From NCBI GenBank assembly GCA_964542435.1, contig CAZIVE010000145.1:1-6407 (forward strand): a stretch of 6,407 bases of DNA, written 5' to 3'. Shown piece by piece: positions 1 through 5,033 of the stretch. The number at the start of each line of letters is the position of its first letter. Position 1 is the stretch's first letter. The position numbers and the translations under genes were made by a program. The notes beneath the pieces were generated by a model. The model did no database searches. It saw only the letters and a list, made by a program, of their open reading frames with translations, and was not told the DNA's origin. This DNA comes from CAZIVE01 sp964542435 (GTDB lineage Bacteria; Bacteroidota; Bacteroidia; Bacteroidales; Tannerellaceae).

Positions 1-1
1 G

Positions 2-9
2 CAAAGATA
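2..9 (-). promoter_or_regulatory. Possible divergent promoter (-7 element) for a gene off the left edge
   Basis: The minus strand reads TATCTTTG followed by C, a full match to the Bacteroidetes -7 consensus TAnnTTTG. A TTTG lies 23 nt upstream on the same strand (plus positions 33-36) and could be the -33 element, although that spacing is at the long end. If real, it would drive a minus-strand gene outside the window. The match is short and the gene is not visible, so this is tentative. Confidence 0.35.
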
Positions 10-126
10 GAGATTAATCCACATTCTCTTATCAAATTCCATTGGGGTGATGGACGAATTCTCCTTGGAAAGGCATCCTTTTACGTAGAAAATGACGATA
101 TTCGTTGCACTCAAACAAAATCGGAG

Positions 127-1290
127 ATGAAAAAGATCTATTTACTTATTATTCTATTGCTGACTTGCCTCGCTCCGGCCTGGAGCGCTGACGGCATCAG
201 ATTATCACACGGTCCCTATTTGCAGAATATGTCATCGAACGAAGTTACCATCGTTTGGTGTTCAGACAAACCTTCCATCGGATGGGTTGAACTGGCGCCG
301 GATGGTGACGACAGCTTCTATTCGATGGAAAGGCCACGCTTCTATGATACAAAGATCGGAATAAAGACCACTTCCACTGTCCACTGTGTCAAGCTGACCG
401 GACTGAAACCCGGCACACGTTACCGCTATCGTGTTTTTGCCAAGGAGGTGCTCAGCCACGAAGGACATCATGTCATCTACGGCAATGCAGCAGCGACCGA
501 AGTCTATGATGAGAAGCCGCTCAGCTTCTGCACGGTCAATCCGGATGCGAAAAGCATCTCGTTCGCTATGGTCAACGACATTCACGGCGACAATAATATG
601 CTGAAGAAGCTCGTCTCCGAATGTGATCTCAAGAAGACCGACTTTTTCCTGTTCAATGGCGACATGGTCTCTTCGTTAGACAGCGAGAAACAGGTGTTCG
701 ATGGATTCATGGATACCGCTGTCAAGCTATTTGCTTCGACCATTCCGATGTATTACACTCGAGGTAACCACGAGACGCGCGGCATGTTTGCAACGGAATT
801 CCCGACCTACTTCTCACCCATGATGCCGCACCTTTACTATATGTTCAGCCAAGGTCCCGTCTGCTTCGTCATCTTGGACACAGGCGAAGACAAACCGGAT
901 AGCGACATTGAATATGCCGGCATCACGGATTACGACAACTACCGCAGCGAACAGGCCAATTGGCTGCGTGAAGTTCTCACAAGCAAGGAATATACCGAAG
1001 CTCCCTTCAAGGTCATTGTCGCTCACATGCCTCCTGCCGAGGACTGGCACGGACAAAGAGATGTTCTCGCGAAATTCGTTCCGCTGCTGAACGAAGCCAA
1101 ACCCGACATCATGTTGTGCGGCCATTTGCACGAGTTCAAGCATTGGGAAGCCACCTCAGCCATTCATTTCCCCATCCTCGTAAACTCCAACAACAGCGTG
1201 CTGCAGGCTGAAGCCAGCAGAAGTGCAATGGATCTGAAAGTTCTGGATGAAAACGGAAAAGAGTTGGACCATTTCACCCTCAAGAAATAA
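127..1290 (+). CDS. Secreted calcineurin-like metallophosphoesterase with N-terminal Fn3-like (purple acid phosphatase-type) domain
   Basis: This 387-aa protein probably hydrolyses phosphoester bonds with a two-metal centre in the periplasm or at the cell surface; its substrate cannot be read from sequence. Residues 1-20 form a signal peptide (KK, then a hydrophobic run) with a likely signal peptidase I site after A18-W19-S20. Residues about 24-136 resemble the Fn3-like domain of purple acid phosphatases ('SHGPYLQN', 'TIVW', 'LKPGTRYRYRV'). The catalytic domain from about 143 has the complete metallophosphoesterase motif set in order: D151-I-H153, G178-D179, G213-N-H-E216, H300, and G332-H-L-H335. 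No metal ligand seems to be missing. The ATG at 127 is chosen because it begins the signal peptide. The frame stays open upstream to the window edge but has no ATG, GTG or TTG. GGAG abuts the ATG with no spacer, so it is not a usable Shine-Dalgarno. The gene converges on the SpmA/SpmB gene 19 nt away. Family assignment is firm; the specific substrate is unknown. Confidence 0.93.
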   Translation: MKKIYLLIILLLTCLAPAWSADGIRLSHGPYLQNMSSNEVTIVWCSDKPSIGWVELAPDGDDSFYSMERPRFYDTKIGIKTTSTVHCVKLTGLKPGTRYRYRVFAKEVLSHEGHHVIYGNAAATEVYDEKPLSFCTVNPDAKSISFAMVNDIHGDNNMLKKLVSECDLKKTDFFLFNGDMVSSLDSEKQVFDGFMDTAVKLFASTIPMYYTRGNHETRGMFATEFPTYFSPMMPHLYYMFSQGPVCFVILDTGEDKPDSDIEYAGITDYDNYRSEQANWLREVLTSKEYTEAPFKVIVAHMPPAEDWHGQRDVLAKFVPLLNEAKPDIMLCGHLHEFKHWEATSAIHFPILVNSNNSVLQAEASRSAMDLKVLDENGKELDHFTLKK

Positions 1291-1299
1291 GATATGACA

Positions 1300-1318
1300 T
1301 TCGGATAGTCTATCCGAA
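1300..1318. terminator. Inverted repeat between convergent genes, possible bidirectional terminator
   Basis: TTCGGATAG (1300-1308) and CTATCCGAA (1310-1318) are perfect 9-bp inverted arms around one base, T1309. In RNA this would fold with the innermost pairs opened as the loop. It starts 10 nt after the metallophosphoesterase stop, and the TAG stop of the convergent gene (1312-1310) lies inside one arm. Neither side has a clear T-tract, so intrinsic termination is plausible but not proven. Confidence 0.5.
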
Positions 1319-2542
1319 GAAGAGATAGGTGAGGAAGATGGCAGCGATAGCTCCGGCTAAGTCGGCCAAGAGCGCACACTGAATAGTGTAACGGGAATTG
1401 CGGATACCGACACTTCCATAATAGAGCGCAACAACATAGAAGGTCGTGTCGCAGGAACCTTGAACGATACTGGAGAGACGTCCGACGAAAGAATCGGCTC
1501 CGTACGTCTGCATAGCGTCGAGCATCAGTCCGCGTGCGCCGCTTCCACTCAGAGGTTTCATAAAGATGGTAGGTAAGGCTCCGACAAACTGCGTGTCGAG
1601 TCCACAAGCTGCCACGCCATCACGGATGGCATTGATCAGATAATCCATCGCTCCCGATGCGCGGAACACTCCGATGCCGACCAATACGGCCACCAGATAA
1701 GGGATGATCGTCACCGCCGTATGGAATCCGTCTTTGGCGCCTTCGATGAAGGCATCATAGACATTGATCTTCTTGCGTATGCCGGCGAGGATAAATCCGC
1801 AGATAATGGTGAAGAGGAGCGCATTGGCAAAGAAAGTGGACCAAAGCGATACCTGATCGTGAGGCATGGAACGGAACAGGAAGACCAGTCCGCCGATGAA
1901 GACGATCAATCCGCCGAAGAAAAACATCAGGTTCCGCTGCAGAATATTGATGCGCTGATGAAAGCAGACGGCCAGAATAGCGACGATCGTCGAGATGAAC
2001 GTGGAAAGCATGATGGGGAGAAAAACATCCGAAGGATTCGCAGAGCCCATCTGCGCACGATACATCATGATGGTGATAGGAATCAAGGTCAGTCCCGAAG
2101 CATTGATGCAAAGGAACATGATCATCGAATTGGTCGCTTCAGTCTTTTTGTCGTTCAGCTCCTGAAGCTGCTGCATGGCCTTCAAACCGCAAGGAGTGGC
2201 GGCATTGTCGAGTCCCAGCAGATTGGCTGAGAAATTCATGAAGATGGAACCTGTAGCAGGATGATCGCTGGGAAGCTGAGGAAAGAGTTTGGAAAAAATG
2301 GGACGTGCGATTCGTGCAAAGGCCTGGATCATTCCGCCTCTCTCGCCGATCTTCATGATGCCAAGCCAGAGAGACAGAATGCCAGTTAATCCTATAGAGA
2401 TTTCAAATCCCGATTTAGCTGCATCAAAGGATGCGTTTACAATTTGGGTGAACACGGTCGTGTCGCCCATAAAAACCAATTTCCCTAACGCCACAACAAA
2501 GGCGATGAGGAAGAACGCGATCCAGATGTAGTTGAGTACCAT
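1310..2542 (-). CDS. SpmA/SpmB-type fusion, nucleoside-recognition (Gate) domain membrane protein
   Basis: This 410-aa polytopic inner-membrane protein joins two halves that are separate spore maturation proteins, SpmA and SpmB, in Bacillus. The SpmA-like half covers about residues 1-195, with the conserved stretch N103-FSANLLGLDNAATP-C118. The SpmB-like half covers about 205-410, with 'PYLVAVLVGIGVFRASGAMD' near 281-300, 'PLSGSGARG' at 330-338 and 'GSCDTTFYV' at 362-370. Likely membrane segments lie near 4-20, 48-64, 140-160, 173-193, 206-224, 236-254, 274-292 and 388-409. Fused forms are common in non-sporulating Bacteroidetes, so 'spore maturation' is a family name here, not a role. The Gate family has been linked to transport or membrane gating, but the substrate is unknown. 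The start ATG overlaps the stop of the upstream beta-barrel gene (TAATG), implying co-transcription and probably coupled translation. Family assignment is secure; function is not. Confidence 0.9.
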   Translation of the reverse strand: MVLNYIWIAFFLIAFVVALGKLVFMGDTTVFTQIVNASFDAAKSGFEISIGLTGILSLWLGIMKIGERGGMIQAFARIARPIFSKLFPQLPSDHPATGSIFMNFSANLLGLDNAATPCGLKAMQQLQELNDKKTEATNSMIMFLCINASGLTLIPITIMMYRAQMGSANPSDVFLPIMLSTFISTIVAILAVCFHQRINILQRNLMFFFGGLIVFIGGLVFLFRSMPHDQVSLWSTFFANALLFTIICGFILAGIRKKINVYDAFIEGAKDGFHTAVTIIPYLVAVLVGIGVFRASGAMDYLINAIRDGVAACGLDTQFVGALPTIFMKPLSGSGARGLMLDAMQTYGADSFVGRLSSIVQGSCDTTFYVVALYYGSVGIRNSRYTIQCALLADLAGAIAAIFLTYLFFG

Positions 2543-3294
2543 TAGAAGCGGTAGCCGATATTAATCTGCAGCACGCCGTTCTTCGCATTATCTGTCAACA
2601 GATTGATCGCCGTATTGGCAATCGAAGAAGCACTTCTTGTTTCGGAAGAAGATTTGCCCAGGACATTATCATCAACGATATCTGTCAAACCGATATTATA
2701 GTTCGCTGATACCATGAAACCGCTCGGATCCTGATAGCCCAAGCCCAAGCCGATAGAGAAATCAAAATCCTTGACATAATCCTTCAGGTCTGCAATGTCA
2801 CTGCTCGTCTTCACGATAATCAGATTGGCTGCTTCGTGCAGTTTGGCACGGGTATTGAATCCGAACTGAGGACCAGCGAAGAAATAGAGTCCATTATAAA
2901 CATATGCTTTTGCATAGATAGGAATGTTGATATAGTCGAGCTGTGCTGTCAAAGAACCGGAAAGTCCGGCATAAGATTTCTTCAGTTTTTCACCCTGCAT
3001 AGAATAAATGATACCGGGCTGGATAGAGAAAGTAGGACTTACCTGAAACTCTGCCATAACACCGACATTGGCACCCAAACGCATGGATGTTCCCAGATCA
3101 CTCGTTCCGGTGATCGTGCTGGCGTTGAAACCAATCTGAGGAATGATGTAAATGCCTGCGCCTAATGCGCCTTCCGGAGCAGAATAAGAAGTCGTTGTTT
3201 TAGCGGCCGTTCTGGACTGAGTTGTGGTTCGTGTCTGCGCACCTATCTGAGAAGATGCTACGAACAACAGTGCGAGTAGAATAATCTTTTTCAT
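2542..3294 (-). CDS. Outer-membrane beta-barrel (porin family) protein
   Basis: This 250-aa protein is probably an outer-membrane beta-barrel of the PF13568-like family abundant in Bacteroidetes. Residues 1-20 are a signal peptide (MKKIILLALLF...) with a likely cleavage after G18-A19-Q20, so the mature protein would begin with Thr. Residues 21-38 are a polar linker rich in Thr, Ser and Arg. Alternating amphipathic strands follow: 'GAGIYIIPQIGFNAS' (46-60), 'MRLGANVGVMAEFQV' (71-85), 'YINIPIYAKAYVYNGLYFFAGPQFGF' split at about 121-146, and 'FSIGLGLGYQ' (179-188). The chain ends in 'LQINIGYRF', with the C-terminal Phe typical of barrel proteins inserted by the BAM complex. A longer reading from 3342 would add 16 residues before the signal peptide and would start upstream of the likely promoter, so the ATG at 3294 is preferred. 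It is the first gene of an operon with the SpmA/SpmB protein. Its ligand or role is unknown. Confidence 0.87.
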   Translation of the reverse strand: MKKIILLALLFVASSQIGAQTRTTTQSRTAAKTTTSYSAPEGALGAGIYIIPQIGFNASTITGTSDLGTSMRLGANVGVMAEFQVSPTFSIQPGIIYSMQGEKLKKSYAGLSGSLTAQLDYINIPIYAKAYVYNGLYFFAGPQFGFNTRAKLHEAANLIIVKTSSDIADLKDYVKDFDFSIGLGLGYQDPSGFMVSANYNIGLTDIVDDNVLGKSSSETRSASSIANTAINLLTDNAKNGVLQINIGYRF

Positions 3295-3314
3295 TTTCTT
3301 TTCATTTTTTATTC

Positions 3315-3336
3315 TTGTCCGCAAAGATACGGACAA
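3315..3336. promoter_or_regulatory. Palindrome framing the -7 element, candidate operator
   Basis: TTGTCCG (3315-3321) and CGGACAA (3330-3336) are perfect 7-bp inverted arms. The 8-bp spacer is exactly the minus-strand -7 element of the beta-barrel gene. Because the start of transcription would fall at about 3316-3315, most of the palindrome would not be transcribed. A protein-binding site is therefore more likely than an RNA hairpin; this is inference. Confidence 0.45.
3322..3329 (-). promoter_or_regulatory. Promoter -7 element for the beta-barrel/SpmAB operon
   Basis: The minus strand reads TATCTTTG then C, matching the Bacteroidetes -7 consensus TAnnTTTG. It lies 27 nt upstream of the ATG at 3294. 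No good TTTG was found at the usual -33 distance. The leader to the ATG is A-rich with no Shine-Dalgarno, as is normal in this phylum. Confidence 0.6.
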
Positions 3337-3342
3337 ATTCAT

Positions 3343-3350
3343 TAATTTTG
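3343..3350 (+). promoter_or_regulatory. Promoter -7 element for the 2-hydroxyacid dehydrogenase gene
   Basis: TAATTTTG matches the -7 consensus TAnnTTTG and lies 93 nt upstream of the ATG at 3444. A clear -33 TTTG at normal spacing is absent; the nearest TTG, at 3315-3317, is 25 nt away. The sequence is AT-rich, so a chance match is possible. Confidence 0.4.
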
Positions 3351-3361
3351 TTCATTGATAA

Positions 3362-3379
3362 CAAAAGAGGAATCTTTTG
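3362..3379. repeat. Short inverted repeat in the dehydrogenase leader
   Basis: CAAAAGA (3362-3368) and TCTTTTG (3373-3379) are perfect 7-bp arms around GGAA. If transcription starts at about 3357, this falls in the 5' leader of the dehydrogenase mRNA, about 65 nt before its ATG, and could form a small hairpin. The arms are AT-rich, so stability would be modest and no role is evident. Confidence 0.4.
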
Positions 3380-3443
3380 GTTCATTCTAAGGCAAATTAA
3401 AAGCTTATTGCAAAGAAAACTTATAAATAACTTACACAATACA

Positions 3444-4403
3444 ATGAAGATACTGGTGACTTATGACATGTTCCGCGAAGGATTTACGGAGCTTGAAAGC
3501 AAATACGACGTGACGTTTCCCGACCATCGCGACTTTACGTACGACGAGGTCTTTCAGATGATTCCCGAATATGATGTACTCTGCTCGATGTTCGACTTTC
3601 CCGTCAACAAAGAGCTGATTGACCATGCTCCAAAACTGAGACTTATCGCCAATTATGCCGTGGGATATAACAATATTGATGTGGCGTATGCCTTGCAAAA
3701 AGGACTGACCGTGGCCAATACGCCCGATCCGGTGACGGATCCTACAGCCAACCTCGCGCTCGGACTGATGATCGACACGGCTCGACGCATCACCGAATGT
3801 GACCGCAAGCTTCGGACATTGCGCCACGATATGAAGGTCGGCGTGCTGGAGAATCTCGGAACGAACATTTCGGGAAAGCAGCTTGGAATCATCGGAATGG
3901 GACGAATAGGAAAGGCGTTGGCGAAACGTGCCCGCGCTATGAACATGAGCGTCGTTTACCACAATCGCCACCAGCTTTATATCGAAGACGAGACGAAACT
4001 CGGCGTGACCTTCGTATCCAAAGAGGAGTTGCTGAAGACTTCGGATTTCGTATCCATCAACGCACCTTTGACGCCCGACACGTTCCACATCATGGGAGAA
4101 GCTGAATTCAAGTTGATGAAACCTTCCGCTATCCTCATCAACACGTCACGCGGTCCGCTGGTGGATGAAAAGGCGCTCGTCGCAGCGCTTCAGAACAAAA
4201 CCATTCAGGGCGCCGGACTCGATGTCTTCGAGAACGGAGATTATCCGATGGACGAACTGCTCGAGATGGACAACGTCGTTCTTACGCCGCACATCGGCAC
4301 GCAGACACTCGAAACGCGCATCATCATGGCTCGCACCGTTTGCGACAACGTCATCGGATTCCTCGAAGGCGACCGACCCGTTGCACGCGTGCTGCATCCG
4401 TAA
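3444..4403 (+). CDS. D-isomer-specific 2-hydroxyacid dehydrogenase (glyoxylate/hydroxypyruvate reductase-like)
   Basis: This 319-aa cytoplasmic oxidoreductase interconverts a 2-oxoacid and a D-2-hydroxyacid using NAD(P)H. The split N- and C-terminal substrate domain includes 'NYAVGYNNIDV' (70-80) and 'NTPDPVTDPTANLALGLM' (92-109). The Rossmann dinucleotide motif is G151-M-G153-R-I-G156. The catalytic triad of the family is present: R236 in 'NTSRG', E263 in 'LDVFE' and H283 in 'TPHIG'. After the second Rossmann strand, the position that usually holds the Asp of NAD-specific members reads 'YHNRH' (172-176). This is closer to NADPH-using GhrB/GRHPR reductases, so NADPH preference is inferred. 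The length fits glyoxylate/hydroxypyruvate reductases, and there is no C-terminal ACT domain as in many SerA proteins. The ATG at 3444 begins the typical 'MKILVTYD' N-terminus; a TTG at 3315 would add 43 residues of poor, AT-rich sequence. The exact substrate could also be lactate- or phosphoglycerate-like. Confidence 0.9.
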   Translation: MKILVTYDMFREGFTELESKYDVTFPDHRDFTYDEVFQMIPEYDVLCSMFDFPVNKELIDHAPKLRLIANYAVGYNNIDVAYALQKGLTVANTPDPVTDPTANLALGLMIDTARRITECDRKLRTLRHDMKVGVLENLGTNISGKQLGIIGMGRIGKALAKRARAMNMSVVYHNRHQLYIEDETKLGVTFVSKEELLKTSDFVSINAPLTPDTFHIMGEAEFKLMKPSAILINTSRGPLVDEKALVAALQNKTIQGAGLDVFENGDYPMDELLEMDNVVLTPHIGTQTLETRIIMARTVCDNVIGFLEGDRPVARVLHP

Positions 4404-4406
4404 ATA

Positions 4407-4868
4407 TCAAACGGGAAATCCGTATTCGTGCTTCACTTCGTCCATGACGAAGATGCTTTGGAGCGAAGCGACGCAATCGATGATGCCGAGCTTCTCCAGT
4501 ACGAAATTCCTGTAAACCGTCATATCCGAGACAAGAATCTTCAGCAGATAATCGAACTCGCCTGAAGTGTTGTAGCATTCCACCACTTCAGGCATGGCGC
4601 CGACGGCTTCCGTGAAGTCCTGCGCGATCTGTTTGTTTACCTGCTTCAGCTTGACCTGGCAGAAGACCATGAAACCGATGTGAAGCTTCTCGGCGTCGAG
4701 CACCGCAATATATTTCTTGATGTAGCCTTCGTTCTGCAAGCGGCGAAGGCGTTCGAAGACCGGCGTGGAACTGAGATGGACGCGCTCGGCCAGCTCTTTT
4801 GTGGTCAGATTGGAATTCTCCTGAAGCGTGCGCAGGATGTTGAGATCCGTTTCGTCTAAGTTTGTCAT
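4407..4868 (-). CDS. Lrp/AsnC-family transcriptional regulator
   Basis: This 153-aa DNA-binding protein belongs to the feast/famine (Lrp/AsnC) family, whose members usually bind amino acids and assemble into dimers or octamers. The N-terminal winged helix-turn-helix covers about residues 4-62, with 'LDETDLNILRTLQENS' leading into 'TTKELAERVHLSSTPVFERLRRLQNEGYI' (22-50). The ligand-binding RAM domain covers about 65-153, with the typical 'CYNTSGEFDYLLKI' (98-111). Length is normal and nothing is missing. The start 'MTNLDETD' is the standard family start; no Shine-Dalgarno is visible. The gene is divergent from metY with 165 nt between the start codons. Such regulators often control a neighbouring gene and themselves, so methionine or a related amino acid is a reasonable guess for the ligand, not something the sequence shows. 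Its 3' end is 3 nt from that of the convergent dehydrogenase. Confidence 0.93.
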   Translation of the reverse strand: MTNLDETDLNILRTLQENSNLTTKELAERVHLSSTPVFERLRRLQNEGYIKKYIAVLDAEKLHIGFMVFCQVKLKQVNKQIAQDFTEAVGAMPEVVECYNTSGEFDYLLKILVSDMTVYRNFVLEKLGIIDCVASLQSIFVMDEVKHEYGFPV

Positions 4869-4886
4869 AGAATATTTTTCTTTGGA

Positions 4887-4909
4887 GCAACGTCAAAGCA
4901 GAACGTTGC
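4887..4909 (-). promoter_or_regulatory. Inverted repeat in the lrp leader, hairpin or operator
   Basis: GCAACGT (4887-4893) and ACGTTGC (4903-4909) are perfect 7-bp arms with a 9-nt spacer. The repeat lies 19-41 nt upstream of the regulator's ATG and downstream of its likely -7 element, so it would be transcribed in the leader. It could be an RNA hairpin or an autoregulatory binding site; the sequence does not decide. Confidence 0.45.
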
Positions 4910-4933
4910 CGAATGTTTGTTCTTTCGTTTGGG

Positions 4934-4941
4934 CAAAATTA
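4934..4941 (-). promoter_or_regulatory. Promoter -7 element for the Lrp/AsnC regulator
   Basis: The minus strand reads TAATTTTG, a full TAnnTTTG match 65 nt upstream of the ATG at 4868. Transcription would begin near 4927, giving a leader of about 60 nt that holds the 4887-4909 inverted repeat. No matching -33 TTTG is seen at the normal distance. Confidence 0.45.
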
Positions 4942-4971
4942 GGGATATTTTCTCATTTCTTGAAAAAGTGT

Positions 4972-4987
4972 ACAGTATATTTTCTGT
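4972..4987. promoter_or_regulatory. Candidate Lrp-type operator upstream of metY
   Basis: ACAG (4972-4975) and CTGT (4984-4987) flank an AT-rich 8-bp centre, giving a 16-bp sequence in which 12 positions agree with its own reverse complement. Outer GTG (4968-4970) and CAC (4988-4990) extend the symmetry, with one unpaired T at 4971. The core matches the E. coli Lrp consensus YAGHAWATTWTDCTR if one base is dropped. It ends 5 bp before the metY -7 element, where a bound regulator could block or assist RNA polymerase. Assignment to the adjacent Lrp-family gene is inference. Confidence 0.4.
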
Positions 4988-4992
4988 CACCG

Positions 4993-5000
4993 TACCTTTG
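4993..5000 (+). promoter_or_regulatory. Promoter -7 element for metY
   Basis: TACCTTTG followed by C is a full match to the Bacteroidetes -7 element and lies 33 nt upstream of the metY ATG. This predicts a short leader of about 27 nt, too short to hold a SAM riboswitch. The -33 region has no TTTG and instead overlaps the palindrome at 4972-4987, which fits a regulated promoter. Confidence 0.65.
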
Positions 5001-5033
5001 CATCAGAAAATAATTCTAAAACAAACGAATATT

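Noticed and set aside
157..170. Lipoprotein signal (lipobox) around Cys14 of the metallophosphoesterase
   Set aside because: The sequence before the Cys is LLT; Thr at -1 is not the usual Gly/Ala/Ser, and a good signal peptidase I site follows at residue 20.
1721..2230. Plus-strand open frame opposite the SpmA/SpmB gene
   Set aside because: Its product is highly charged and low in hydrophobic residues, with no family features. It lies wholly antisense to a well-supported membrane protein gene.
1310..2542. Evidence that the organism forms spores
   Set aside because: SpmA/SpmB-type proteins, especially fused ones, occur widely in non-sporulating Bacteroidetes, and nothing else in the window relates to sporulation.
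3432..4088. 218-codon minus-strand open frame opposite the dehydrogenase
   Set aside because: The plus-strand frame carries all catalytic motifs of its family; the antisense product has no recognisable domain and appears to be a by-product of codon usage.
4917..5033. N-terminal extension of metY by 39 residues
   Set aside because: The extension would be translated from DNA containing the likely promoter and operator, and MetY proteins normally begin near 'MATKKLHFETLQLH'.
5001..5033. A SAM riboswitch upstream of metY
   Set aside because: Methionine genes often have one, but the predicted leader is only about 27 nt and has no candidate stem or pseudoknot.
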